Positions 1 through 8,955 are shown, numbered from the stretch's first letter. The stretch is DNA of 28,611 bases from JAWXTP01 sp044433415 (GCA_044433415.1 JAWXTP010000029.1:1-28611), one strand, 5' to 3'. The notes: generated from the letters alone by a model not told the origin. Numbers and translations are program-made.

Positions 1-1088
1 AGTATAGGATCCCCCTCTACATCGTAGCCACCACCGAAGGCTAAGTCAAATGTAAGTTTGTTACCCATAACCCAAATTTCATCACCGCAATCATCAGTAC
101 TAGAGATAGGTAAGTAAATAGTAACGTAAGTTTCACTATCCCCAACTAAATACACATTACTAGCATCACCTGAGTCAGAAGTCGTTTGACTGTAGATTTT
201 ACAAGTAATAGCAAGATAAGCACCAGTTTGATTTGAGTCTGTAGCATCTAAATCACCGTCAACATTCCATTCAGTAAATTCTTGAGGTAATAACATTAAA
301 CTGTTGTCAGAAGAAGTGATAGCTTCAGAGTCACCTTCAGAATCTATAGTAACTTTACTAGACGTGAAAGTGTAAGATGCAAGATCTGATTGACCACTCC
401 AAGCACCTGTGCTTTCTGTTGTTGATGAAATGTCAAGGTTACCTGAAGAATAGATGTTGTTAATGCTGATACCATTAGCTGCAATCTCTACATACATGTT
501 GCTAGATGTAGTGTTTGCAGTAAAATGTACTTGAACAAGACCATGGCTAAATTGTAGAAGCACGTCGTCAACACTGTTAGGAGAAGTAAGGTCTAATGCT
601 GAAGCAAACATAAAATCTACCTGGTCAGCCTCTGCTGTAGGTACAGTGTAACCAGTAATTGTAAGACCGTCAGTTTTGTCAAAAGAAAGATTTAAAGTTT
701 GACTGTCGTCAGTGTAAGGTGTGTAAGCATAGAAATCTAGCTCTTCACCATTTGTAGGCCAGTAACGAATCTCAGAAGCAAGGTTATGTTCCCAGTCTGT
801 GCCATAAACAATCTCTGCACCAACGTCAGAACTACCTAAATAAGGACTGTCGTTGTTGTCTGTACTGCCGTCAGTAGTGAAAATAAATGCAGATACACCA
901 AAGCTATTACCAGCAGTTTCAAAATCCTCATTACTAGTGTAAGGAGCACCTTTAGTAAGGTTTGAATAGGTTGAGAAAGAGATTTCGTTACTTTTAGAAG
1001 CAATATCAGTTTTTGATACTTCTTCTTTAGAACAGCTTGTCAAGCCTAGGGCTAAAGCTGCTAATCCAATTGTAAAAGTTTTTTTCAT
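1..1088 (-). CDS. Fimbrillin-like surface lipoprotein (Mfa-like), partial
   Basis: The frame is open from an ATG at 1088 to the left edge, giving about 362 residues; the C-terminus lies outside the window. The N-terminus (MKKTFTIGLAALALGLTSCSKEE) is a lipoprotein signal peptide with lipobox LTSC. The residues after the cysteine, SKEE, match the K-(D/E)2 surface-export signal described for Bacteroidetes lipoproteins. The body is rich in Ser, Thr, Asp and beta-branched residues, with RYWPTNGEELDFYAYTP near residues 105-125 and FGGGYDVEGDPI at the edge. Both are typical of the fimbrillin family (Mfa_like_1). It would be a fimbrial subunit or surface adhesin assembled outside the outer membrane. 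It sits 52 bp after the DUF5119 gene on the same strand, so the two are probably co-transcribed. The family call is firm; whether it is a shaft or tip subunit cannot be told. Confidence 0.85.
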   Translation of the reverse strand, partial: MKKTFTIGLAALALGLTSCSKEEVSKTDIASKSNEISFSTYSNLTKGAPYTSNEDFETAGNSFGVSAFIFTTDGSTDNNDSPYLGSSDVGAEIVYGTDWEHNLASEIRYWPTNGEELDFYAYTPYTDDSQTLNLSFDKTDGLTITGYTVPTAEADQVDFMFASALDLTSPNSVDDVLLQFSHGLVQVHFTANTTSSNMYVEIAANGISINNIYSSGNLDISSTTESTGAWSGQSDLASYTFTSSKVTIDSEGDSEAITSSDNSLMLLPQEFTEWNVDGDLDATDSNQTGAYLAITCKIYSQTTSDSGDASNVYLVGDSETYVTIYLPISSTDDCGDEIWVMGNKLTFDLAFGGGYDVEGDPI

Positions 1089-1140
1089 GTTGTTTTGTTT
1101 TAATAAGTAAATAAATAAAATTGTTACGTATGTAATTGTG

Positions 1141-2112
1141 TTACATAGTCAAAGAAATGTTTTTGTCGTTCCAGTCTGTTACGTTCGTATTAAAACCACC
1201 ACCATCACTAGAACCTATAGTCTCTGGTAACTCAACCTCTAGGTTTATGTTGATTTCTGGTTGATAACCATAAGTATATTCTACACTATCTGTTACATCT
1301 ATAGTAATAGGGTAGTGCTCACTATTTAGTAAAATGAAATCTATAGAAAGTATGTAACTAGAACCTCCAGAAAGCCCAAATGAAGTCGCTGACTGAGATA
1401 AGGTGCCGTCAATTGTGCTGCCTGTGTCAAATGTTCTCGTGTTTAATAAAAACTGCTGCATTACTTCGGTAGTAAGAGTTGTATCCTGTAATAAATAACA
1501 ACCGTCACTAACATAATTTAGAGTTGCTGTAGGAGCTTCTAAAGCATAAATTAATCCTATTACGTGAACATTAATATTTATTAATTTTGTTCGACGTTGA
1601 GGAGTTACCGTATATGTAAGAACCGAAACTGAGTCAGATAAATCAGGCTTGTTATAGTAGTAATCTACCATTTGTTTGTTAATTTCTATACCGTTGATAA
1701 CATAAGTTGCTAAAGTGTCTGGAGGATATACTATTATAGAATCTGTAGTTGAAGCCTTACTTTGAGCTGTCACAGCAGATGCCGTAGATGTAGAGTCTAA
1801 GTTTACGAAAGAAATGTATTTGTATTCGGAAACACTATTGTTGAATAATACGATATCGTAAACGCCCTCAGGAAGATTAATACTTATGTAATTAGCATTA
1901 GAAGAAGGTGAGGACTGTTCATAAAGCGAACCATCTTCTTTGTATGCTAGTGCCGTAACACCATTTGGAGATAAGTGACAACTATCCCAATTAATATTTA
2001 TGTCTACTGTAGTTTTGTCGTCAGTTGCATAAAATAAATGATCGCGCCTACAGGATATATTTAACATAAAAAGAATAGTTAAACAAAAAACTAATATGTG
2101 ATTAAGTCTCAT
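1141..2112 (-). CDS. DUF5119-type lipoprotein of the fimbrillin cluster
   Basis: This protein has 323 residues. It starts with a hydrophobic signal (MRLNHILVFCLTILFMLNISC) and a probable lipid-attachment cysteine at residue 21; the lipobox is imperfect (NISC). The opening after the cysteine, with CRRDHLFY followed by a short gap and INWDSC, resembles DUF5119, a Bacteroidales family usually found next to fimbrillins. Unlike the fimbrillin downstream, it has no acidic stretch directly after the cysteine, so it may stay on the periplasmic face. The rest is beta-rich, with no catalytic motif visible. It lies between a DUF3575 gene (96 bp upstream) and the fimbrillin gene (52 bp downstream). An accessory or anchor role in fimbria assembly is inferred from neighbours only. 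Confidence 0.72.
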   Translation of the reverse strand: MRLNHILVFCLTILFMLNISCRRDHLFYATDDKTTVDININWDSCHLSPNGVTALAYKEDGSLYEQSSPSSNANYISINLPEGVYDIVLFNNSVSEYKYISFVNLDSTSTASAVTAQSKASTTDSIIVYPPDTLATYVINGIEINKQMVDYYYNKPDLSDSVSVLTYTVTPQRRTKLININVHVIGLIYALEAPTATLNYVSDGCYLLQDTTLTTEVMQQFLLNTRTFDTGSTIDGTLSQSATSFGLSGGSSYILSIDFILLNSEHYPITIDVTDSVEYTYGYQPEININLEVELPETIGSSDGGGFNTNVTDWNDKNISLTM

Positions 2113-2208
2113 GTGTAAATATTTAGGAGTTAGGAGTTAGGAATCAATTGTTGCAACAAACTACAGCGTAATTCCTTTATATTGTTGTATTAAAAAAGGA
2201 TAGTTTTA

Positions 2209-2982
2209 TTAATTTTTTATTTTAGAATTGTAATTAATTAACCAAACAAGAGAAACACGTGCTCGTGTAGGACCAATCCATGTTCTACGTTTTGTTTCCC
2301 ATGGATAGCGAAACACTTTTATATTACCGTACTTCGTATCCCTTTCTTTATCGTACTTTTTATATTTTGTAAATATTGCGCCAATCCCTAGTTGATATTC
2401 AAGTCTAAATAATTTTGAGATTTTATGACTATATCCAGCGCATACTCCTGTAGAGTAAAAATTTCCCTGTTCACCATCTGTATCAAATAGTTGGATGTCG
2501 TATTTTCCTATACCTCCGAATACTCCTACATGCCATCCTGTTAATACTTCTTTGTCCTGTCTATTTCCTAACCAATAATTTACCCCTAGTTGCCCTGCTT
2601 GTATCTGCATGGTGAAGTCTGAAGGCTCTATTTGCCACCAAGGGAAGATATATTCTCCGCTTATGCTCCATTTGTCTTTTATAGGAAGCTCAATCTCAAT
2701 GTTTAAGACAGATACTACATCATATAGGAGATTTGTTTTAACGGCAAAAAGCTGTTTTTGCTGCCTTAGGAAGTCATACCTTGTTATATAACAAAGAGTT
2801 TGTGAGTTGTACCTTGTAATTATCGTGTCAGTACGACTATAACAAGGATGTAGGTTCTTGAAATCAGTTTCTAGAGTTGTGAAATTAGATACTGGGAGAA
2901 CTTTAGACACATACCTGGTATCTTGGGCTGTGGCTTTGTAACATAGGAAGGCTAATCCTATTAAACATAAGTAATGTTTCAT
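2209..2982 (-). CDS. DUF3575 outer-membrane-associated protein of the fimbrillin cluster
   Basis: The reading frame is open up to 3054, but the ATG at 2982 is the better start: it gives MKHYLCLIGLAFLCYKATAQ, a clean signal peptide, and a 257-residue product. The core, FAVKTNLLYDVVSVLNIEIE followed by WSISGEYIFPWW at about residues 75-110, is the hallmark of DUF3575. These proteins are exported and have aromatic-rich strands ending close to the C-terminus, suggesting a small outer-membrane barrel. In Bacteroidales they are commonly first in fimbrillin clusters, as here. No biochemical function is established for the family. The gene is divergent from the TonB receptor at 3387, with a 404-bp spacer. 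Confidence 0.78.
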   Translation of the reverse strand: MKHYLCLIGLAFLCYKATAQDTRYVSKVLPVSNFTTLETDFKNLHPCYSRTDTIITRYNSQTLCYITRYDFLRQQKQLFAVKTNLLYDVVSVLNIEIELPIKDKWSISGEYIFPWWQIEPSDFTMQIQAGQLGVNYWLGNRQDKEVLTGWHVGVFGGIGKYDIQLFDTDGEQGNFYSTGVCAGYSHKISKLFRLEYQLGIGAIFTKYKKYDKERDTKYGNIKVFRYPWETKRRTWIGPTRARVSLVWLINYNSKIKN

Positions 2983-3386
2983 GTCTGTTTTTCTAATGTT
3001 TTTATGTATTATAACTGGTGTTTTTTTGGTTATGCTTTGCAAATAGTAAGCCAAATAGTTAAATATTAGGTGCTTATATTTTATTGTATAACAATGGTAG
3101 TTTGTTGTGGATAGTGGTAAATTGGTTATTGTTAGTGTTTTGGATATTTATTTTGTTAAGTGGAGGGGCTTTAATTCAGGGAGTTTTTATTAATCATTAT
3201 TAATTTTTAGAAATCAAAAACTCCTAAAGTTCAGATTTTCGAAACAGGTTTTAATTTTAACTTAACATTGGGGATTATATGGAATTAATAATTAATAATA
3301 CTTTAATATTGTATTTATGTAATGGTAATTTATGGGCTATACTTTTGTAATCGAAATAAAACGAGAAATATATAATAAATTTTGAT
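2983..3386. other. Divergent intergenic spacer, DUF3575 gene / TonB receptor gene
   Basis: This 404-bp AT-rich spacer separates two divergent genes and should carry both promoters. Only the plus-strand one shows a motif I recognise (TACTTTTG at 3340-3347). A 9-bp inverted repeat, GGAGTTTTT at 3180-3188 and AAAAACTCC at 3216-3224, lies in the middle with a 27-nt loop; its role is unknown. I see no convincing gene here. Confidence 0.5.
3340..3347 (+). promoter_or_regulatory. Bacteroidetes -7 promoter box for the TonB receptor
   Basis: TACTTTTG fits the TAnnTTTG consensus of the Bacteroidetes primary sigma factor. It would place the transcript start near 3354, about 33 nt before the ATG. No good -33 TTTG is present at the usual spacing, so the promoter may be weak or need an activator. 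Confidence 0.45.
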
Positions 3387-6080
3387 ATGTTAAAGAGAAC
3401 ACTATTTACATTAATTTTTATGACTGTAGCATTATTTGCTGAGGCAGCTACAGTTAAAGGTATCATTGTAGATAAAGCCACTCGAGAACCTCTTGTGGGA
3501 GCTACATTAATTATCGCAAATACAACAACAGGTGTTGTAGCAGGTTTGGAAGGTGATTTCCAAATAGAAATTCCAAATGGAAAATGTAACCTTATCGTTG
3601 CTTATGTATCTTATACTACTCTGCAGTTTGAAGTTGACGTTACAGACAATATGGAAGATATGCTTATTGAGATGGAGACAAGTGCATTAGCAGCTGACGA
3701 AGTAAAAGTTATAGGTCGTAAAAATCTTGAAACTATAGCAGCACTTCAGCAAGAACGTAGAGCAGCTGTAGCAGCAATAGAGAACTTAGGTTCTAAGGAA
3801 ATGTCTCTTAAGGGAATTTCAAATGTTGAGGAGGGTGTTAAGAAAATGACTGGTATCTCAGTTGCGTCAGCAGGACAGATTGTTGTTCGTGGTCTTGGTG
3901 ACAGATACAGTATCACTACACTTAACGGTCAACCTATAGCATCTCCTAACCCAGATAACAAATTAGCACCTTTAGATATTTTTCCTTCATCGGCTGTGAA
4001 AAATATTACAGTTAGTAAGGTATATAACGCTACATCTTATGCTGACTACTCAGGTGCTCACATAGATATAGTTACTAAAGATCAACGTAATAATAAATTC
4101 TTTACAGTAGGCTTAAGCGCTGGTGGTCACATTAATACAATAGGCCAAGATTTCTATCGTATGGATCATGCATCTTTATTCTCAAGATCTACAGTTTCTC
4201 CAGATGCTCTTAGCTGTTCAAAAACAGAGTTTGAGAGTCTTATTCAAACTAAGAATGTATTTGATACAGACTTTTCTGTAGAATCAAAAAAATCGCTACC
4301 TACTTTCGGTGGTAATATCGGTTATGGAAATTCATTTGATATAGGTAATCAAAAGTTAAGTGTTTTAGCTACAGGTTCTATTAGTAATGGTCAGGAAATA
4401 TCTCTTGATAACGAATATAAAGTAATGGAAGCTACAGGTACAATAACAGATTCTTATGTGTATGATAGCTATAATACAACTTTAGAGATGGCAGGTCTTG
4501 TGAATGTAGGTCTTACACTTCGTGAAAATGATTATATTAGCTACACAGGTTTTTATGCTCGTAATGCAGAAGAAGGCTACCAACTTCGTGAGGGTGATAC
4601 AGACAACCAAGGACATATCTTCTCTAGTAATAGTGTTACTCACATCTATGATTTGTTTACTAACCAAATTCATGGTATTCACTCTTTAACAGATAGTTGG
4701 AGATTAGGTTGGGATGCAACTTATACTAAAACTTCTTCTGATGAGCCAGATCGTCGTCAAGTGATGTTTGCAGAAGGTACTGACTATGCATCTACAGGAA
4801 ACTTAATCCTACATACTGCTGATCAACAGTCAACTATGCGTTATTTCGGTGAGCTACAAGAAGATGAGGCTAATGCTAACTTATTCACTAATTTTACTTT
4901 TGGTGATGAAGATAAACATAAATTAACTTTTGGTAGTGCTTATAAAGATAAAAACCGTGATTATGCAGCTACTCGTTTCTACTACTCAGGTCTTTACTAC
5001 ATACGTGACCTTGTGGATGGTGGTAATATGTTCAATACAAACGGTTACCTGAACCAATCAAATATCGAAAATGGTACTATAGGTATAACTCGTAATCAAT
5101 CGTACTCAGACCAGTATGATGCGAATATGAAAATTATGTCAGCATATTCTTCTTTAGACCTTGCATTAAAAGAAGATTTACTTCTTAATGTTGGTTTACG
5201 TTATGAAAATGCAACTCAGACAGTGAATTACTATGGTGTTACAAACTTTGAAACAGAAACTTTAAAATCTTCTGATTTCTTCCCAGCATTGAATTTGCGC
5301 TACAATTTAGAAGAAAATGAACAAGTACGTCTTTCTTTCTCAAGAACTGTAACTCGTCCTTCATTTATCGAGATGGCACCTTTCCTTTATCAAGAATCTT
5401 ACGGTTCTGCTCAGGTTATAGGTAATGCAGACCTAGAGAATGGTTATAACTACAACTTAGATGCTCGTTATGAGTCATTCTTCGGAACAAATAATATGTT
5501 CTCAGCGACTATTTACTATAAAAGACTTCTTGACCCTATTGAGCGTGTACAACAAAAAAGTGGTGGCGCTACTCAACAAACTTTCTTAAATGCTGAAAAT
5601 GGTGTGGCAGCAGGGGTTGAGCTAGAATTTAGAAAAACTTTTGCTGATGTGCTTACTCTTAGTTTAAACGGCTCATTCATGTACACAGATGTTAAATTAT
5701 CTGATGGAGGTGTTTATACAAACTCAGAACGTCAACTGCAAGGTGCATCACCTTACTTAGTAAATGCTGATATAGCCTATACTCCTAAGATTAATGACCG
5801 TCAACTATCGTTAGCACTTCTTTACAACCTGCAAGGACCTCGTATTTACGCTGTAGGTATTATGGGTAATGCAGACGTTATTCAAGATGCTTATAACAAA
5901 CTTAACTTTGTTGCTTCTTATGAGCTAAGCAAAAGAGTTTCCCTGAAAGCTGAGTTAAGTAACATACTAAATGAAGACGAAGTTTATCGTCAAGAATCAT
6001 ACAACACAGGTGAGAACCAAATAGTAGGTAGATATAATCACACTATGGGAGCATCTGTAGGAGTTTCTTTAAATTTCTAA
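3387..6080 (+). CDS. TonB-dependent outer-membrane receptor with CarboxypepD_reg-like domain
   Basis: This 897-residue protein has a signal peptide (MLKRTLFTLIFMTVALFAEA). Residues about 22-100 form a carboxypeptidase-regulatory-like beta-sandwich (TVKGIIVDKATREPLVGATL), common on Bacteroidetes receptors. A plug domain follows at about 130-235, with VVRGLGDRYSITTLNG and a segment ending GAHIDIVTKD. The remainder is a 22-strand-type barrel ending in the expected terminal phenylalanine (VGVSLNF). It should import a substrate across the outer membrane using TonB/ExbBD energy. No SusD partner is present, so it is not a typical SusC. Its partner is instead the duplicated lipoprotein 36 bp downstream, almost certainly in the same operon. 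The substrate cannot be read from sequence. Confidence 0.93.
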   Translation: MLKRTLFTLIFMTVALFAEAATVKGIIVDKATREPLVGATLIIANTTTGVVAGLEGDFQIEIPNGKCNLIVAYVSYTTLQFEVDVTDNMEDMLIEMETSALAADEVKVIGRKNLETIAALQQERRAAVAAIENLGSKEMSLKGISNVEEGVKKMTGISVASAGQIVVRGLGDRYSITTLNGQPIASPNPDNKLAPLDIFPSSAVKNITVSKVYNATSYADYSGAHIDIVTKDQRNNKFFTVGLSAGGHINTIGQDFYRMDHASLFSRSTVSPDALSCSKTEFESLIQTKNVFDTDFSVESKKSLPTFGGNIGYGNSFDIGNQKLSVLATGSISNGQEISLDNEYKVMEATGTITDSYVYDSYNTTLEMAGLVNVGLTLRENDYISYTGFYARNAEEGYQLREGDTDNQGHIFSSNSVTHIYDLFTNQIHGIHSLTDSWRLGWDATYTKTSSDEPDRRQVMFAEGTDYASTGNLILHTADQQSTMRYFGELQEDEANANLFTNFTFGDEDKHKLTFGSAYKDKNRDYAATRFYYSGLYYIRDLVDGGNMFNTNGYLNQSNIENGTIGITRNQSYSDQYDANMKIMSAYSSLDLALKEDLLLNVGLRYENATQTVNYYGVTNFETETLKSSDFFPALNLRYNLEENEQVRLSFSRTVTRPSFIEMAPFLYQESYGSAQVIGNADLENGYNYNLDARYESFFGTNNMFSATIYYKRLLDPIERVQQKSGGATQQTFLNAENGVAAGVELEFRKTFADVLTLSLNGSFMYTDVKLSDGGVYTNSERQLQGASPYLVNADIAYTPKINDRQLSLALLYNLQGPRIYAVGIMGNADVIQDAYNKLNFVASYELSKRVSLKAELSNILNEDEVYRQESYNTGENQIVGRYNHTMGASVGVSLNF

Positions 6081-6116
6081 TAATCTAATAAAATTAAACC
6101 TATAAATTATAAAATT

Positions 6117-8495
6117 ATGAAAAAGCAATTTATTTTTGCAGCTTTATTTTTCGCAGCTTCAACAATGTTTGTAAGCTGTAGTGAAAACAATGGTGATGAT
6201 GATGATCCAGAAGTAGATTCAACAGTACTTTCTGGAGAAATCTCAGAAGATGTGACTCTTATGGCTAATACTTCTTACACTTTAGATGGTGCTTTAGTGG
6301 TAAACGAAGGTGCTACTCTTTACATTGAAGAGGGTGTTAAAATCACAGCAGTTTATGATGACTTAGAGGATTACATCCTTATTAAACAAGGTGCTAAAAT
6401 TAACGCACAAGGTACAGCTACAAATCCTATCGTTATGACTTCGGATAATAAAACTGCTGGTGCTTGGGGTGGTATTCACATTTGTGGTAAAGCAACAACA
6501 AATCTTAGCACATCAGGGGTTTCTGAAATTGGTAACGCTCCTTATGGTGGTACAGATGATGCAGATAACTCAGGTATCCTTAGATATATCCGTCTAGAGT
6601 ACACAGGTTTTGCTTTTGATGAAGAAACAGAATCTAATGGTGTTACTTTCTATGGTGTAGGTAGCGGCACGACAGTAGAGTACCTTCAAGCATATAGAGG
6701 TGCAGATGATGGTTATGAATTTTTTGGTGGTACAGTTAACGTTAAATATCTTGTAGCAACTAGCTGTTCTGACGACTCTTTCGACTGGACAGAAGGATGG
6801 AGAGGTAAAGCACAGTTCCTTATTGCTTACCACGAAGACGAAACTGAGTTAGGTTATGTTTGTGACTGTTTATTTGAAGCAGACAACAACGGTGATGACA
6901 ACAATGCATCTCCAATGTCGCGCCCAACAATTGCTAACGTTACTTTAGTAGGTAACAACTCTACTACAAAAAATGACGGTGTGATGTTAAAAGCTGGTAC
7001 TCAAGTAGAGCTTCACAATGCTATCATCACAGGTAAAACTTACCCTATTTATACAAAAACTTCAGTTACTGAAGATGCCTTAAAAAGTGGTGCTTCTGTT
7101 CTTAAGAACATCTTAATGACAGGTGAGCTTTACTCAGCAGTAGGAACTTATACTAACGATGATTTCTTAGCTGTTTTAACAAACTCTAATGATTATGTAT
7201 TTAACTTAGAAGATAACTACATAGGTACTGTAGCTAGCGAAAGCGGTTCTACACCAACAGATTCTTTCTTTACAACTGCTGATTATAAAGGTGCTGTTGA
7301 AGAAGGTAACGACTGGACAGCAGGTTGGGTTATCAATGGTGACGAAGTTATCGAATCTGTAGATACTTATGAAGTTCCTAACGGTACAACACTAGAAGGT
7401 AGATACTACCAAGATGTAACTTTAAAATCAGGTAACTCTTACCCTCTTTCAGGTGCTTTAGTTATCGAGGCTGGTGCAACTCTTACTATTGAAGAAGGTG
7501 TAACTCTTACAGCTATTAACGATGACTTAGAAGATTATATCCTTATCAAACAAGGTGCTAAAATTGATGCTCAAGGTACAGCAGACAAACCTATCGTTAT
7601 GACTTCTGAAAGCCAAAAAGCTGGTGCTTGGGGTGGTATTCACATCTGTGGTTATGCAACAACTAACCTTGGTACAACAGGTGTTTCTGAAATTGGTAAC
7701 GCTCCTTACGGTGGTAGTGACGATGCAGACAACTCAGGTATTCTTAGATATATCCGTCTTGAGTACACAGGTTTTGCATTTGATGAAGAGACAGAATCTA
7801 ATGGTGTTACTTTCTATGGTGTAGGTAACGGTACAACAGTAGAGTATCTTCAAGCATATAGAGGTGCTGATGATGGTTTTGAATTCTTTGGTGGTACTGT
7901 AGATGTTAAATACCTTATCGCTACTAGCTGTTCTGATGACTCTTTCGACTGGACAGAAGGTTGGAGAGGTAGAGGTCAATTCCTTATCGCTTACCACGAA
8001 GCTGAAAACGAATTAGGTTATGTTTGTGACTGTTTATTAGAAGCTGATAATAATGGTGACGATAATAGTGCTTCTCCTATGTCTCACCCTGTTCTTTCAA
8101 ACCTTACTTTAGTAGGTAATAACTCAGCTACAAAAACTGACGGTGTAATGTTAAAAGCTGGTACACAAGTTGAACTTTACAACACTATCATCACAGGTAA
8201 AACTTACCCTATTTACACTAAAACAGAGGTTACAGAAAATGCTTTAGTAGACGGTTCTTCTATTCTTGATTACATCGTAATGACAGGTGAACTTAAAGCT
8301 AATCAAGGTATCTATTCTAACGATTTATTTGCTAGTTCTGCTAATAACTCAACAGAATATGTTAACGCTCTTGCAAATAACTATTATGGTACTATAGCTG
8401 GTGCATCTGTTCCTACAGATTCTTTCTTTACTGCTGTAGATTATAAAGGTGCTATTTCTGAAAGTAATGATTGGTTAGCTGGTTGGACTAAGTAA
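6117..8495 (+). CDS. Tandem-duplicated, beta-helix-like surface lipoprotein
   Basis: This 792-residue lipoprotein begins MKKQFIFAALFFAASTMFVSC; the cysteine is followed by SENNGDDDD, an acidic tract that resembles a surface-export signal. The mature chain is two tandem copies with a period of 388 residues (1164 bp). The same words recur in each, for example GAWGGIHICG at 115-124 and 503-512, then NAPYGG.DDADNSGILRY and SCSDDSFDWTEGW. Short regular strands with Gly, Asn and Asp turns suggest a right-handed parallel beta-helix. Four cysteines are kept in each copy (123, 217, 249, 251 and 511, 605, 637, 639), possibly disulfides or metal ligands. Related proteins, usually single-copy, are found beside TonB receptors in Bacteroidetes but are uncharacterised. 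Ligand capture for the upstream receptor is an inference from position. Confidence 0.8.
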   Translation: MKKQFIFAALFFAASTMFVSCSENNGDDDDPEVDSTVLSGEISEDVTLMANTSYTLDGALVVNEGATLYIEEGVKITAVYDDLEDYILIKQGAKINAQGTATNPIVMTSDNKTAGAWGGIHICGKATTNLSTSGVSEIGNAPYGGTDDADNSGILRYIRLEYTGFAFDEETESNGVTFYGVGSGTTVEYLQAYRGADDGYEFFGGTVNVKYLVATSCSDDSFDWTEGWRGKAQFLIAYHEDETELGYVCDCLFEADNNGDDNNASPMSRPTIANVTLVGNNSTTKNDGVMLKAGTQVELHNAIITGKTYPIYTKTSVTEDALKSGASVLKNILMTGELYSAVGTYTNDDFLAVLTNSNDYVFNLEDNYIGTVASESGSTPTDSFFTTADYKGAVEEGNDWTAGWVINGDEVIESVDTYEVPNGTTLEGRYYQDVTLKSGNSYPLSGALVIEAGATLTIEEGVTLTAINDDLEDYILIKQGAKIDAQGTADKPIVMTSESQKAGAWGGIHICGYATTNLGTTGVSEIGNAPYGGSDDADNSGILRYIRLEYTGFAFDEETESNGVTFYGVGNGTTVEYLQAYRGADDGFEFFGGTVDVKYLIATSCSDDSFDWTEGWRGRGQFLIAYHEAENELGYVCDCLLEADNNGDDNSASPMSHPVLSNLTLVGNNSATKTDGVMLKAGTQVELYNTIITGKTYPIYTKTEVTENALVDGSSILDYIVMTGELKANQGIYSNDLFASSANNSTEYVNALANNYYGTIAGASVPTDSFFTAVDYKGAISESNDWLAGWTK
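6456..8495 (+). repeat. Second-order duplication: 1164-bp tandem repeat inside the lipoprotein gene
   Basis: The stretch beginning at 6456 matches the stretch beginning at 7620 at the DNA as well as the protein level (long blocks such as ggtgcttggggtggtattca are identical), a period of 1164 bp. Repeat units run roughly 6230-7390 and 7390-8495. Most differences are at third codon positions, so the duplication is not brand new and both halves have stayed under selection. Confidence 0.85.
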
Positions 8496-8530
8496 TTCTA
8501 GATTTAACAGAGGTATATTATAAAACAAGG

Positions 8531-8559
8531 AAGAGGGTGACCCAAAAGGTTGCTCTCTT
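8531..8559 (+). terminator. Probable terminator after the beta-helix lipoprotein gene
   Basis: A 12-bp hairpin forms between AAGAGGGTGACC (8531-8542) and GGTTGCTCTCTT (8548-8559) around a CAAAA loop, with three G-T wobble pairs and no mismatch. It lies 35 bp after the stop codon. The following T tract is broken (TGTTGCTT), which lowers confidence. Confidence 0.5.
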
Positions 8560-8572
8560 TGTTGCTTATAAT

Positions 8573-8955
8573 GGCGACAAGCGTGGAAAGATTGCTGGAA
8601 AGATTGTTGGAGGGTCATAGGGGACAAAGAGAGGGTACTGAAAAAGTCAAAAATTAGCTTTTTGAGAGCATTTTTATTCGGGTACCTATACGAGGTGTTT
8701 TCAAATACGCGATTCTCCAGAAGATAAAAGGGACTTTTTCAGTGAGCTCGGCAAAGAGGTCAAAGGGGTGGGTCAAAGGGATTGCGACAAGCGAGGTAAT
8801 TATTCGCAAAATCATTCATAAAATCTTCTCAGAATTTTCTCAAAGTTTTCTCAGAATTTTCTCAGAATCTTTAGTCGCTTTCGCGACCCCTTTGACCTCT
8901 TTGACCCCTATGACCCTCCAACAATTTCTCAAGCTATTATTCCACGCTTGTCGCC
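8573..8955. repeat. 383-bp element with 59-bp terminal inverted repeats
   Basis: The ends are inverted copies: GGCGACAAGCGTGGA (8573-8587) matches 8941-8955 perfectly, and the 29 bases at 8603-8631 match 8897-8925 with one mismatch; the segment between them in each arm has diverged. Further inverted pairs are nested inside: 8637-8648 with 8732-8743, and 8753-8768 with 8887-8902. The word GCGACAAGCG appears again at 8784-8793. About 8825-8870 holds four imperfect copies of TTCTCAGAA. No credible coding sequence is present. It could be a non-autonomous mobile element (MITE), the decayed ends of an insertion sequence, or the template for a long structured RNA. It fills the spacer between two convergent genes. 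Confidence 0.75.
8637..8743. repeat. Nested 107-bp inverted-repeat unit with ACTGAAAAAGTC ends
   Basis: ACTGAAAAAGTC at 8637-8648 and its perfect complement GACTTTTTCAGT at 8732-8743 bound an 83-bp interior with no gene. Termini of the form ACTGAAAAAGTC recall the ends of some IS1182-type insertion sequences, from memory and not checked, so this may be an IS-derived miniature element sitting inside the larger inverted repeat. Confidence 0.45.

Noticed and set aside
2983..3054. N-terminal extension of the DUF3575 protein from 3054
   Set aside because: The extension would bury a clean signal peptide that begins at 2982.
3275..3481. Minus-strand frame of 68 codons
   Set aside because: It overlaps the TonB receptor signal peptide and the AT-rich spacer and has low-complexity composition.
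8825..8870. Short repeats TTCTCAGAA as a possible CRISPR-like array
   Set aside because: Units are about 12 bp with no unique spacers; this is a simple imperfect tandem repeat.
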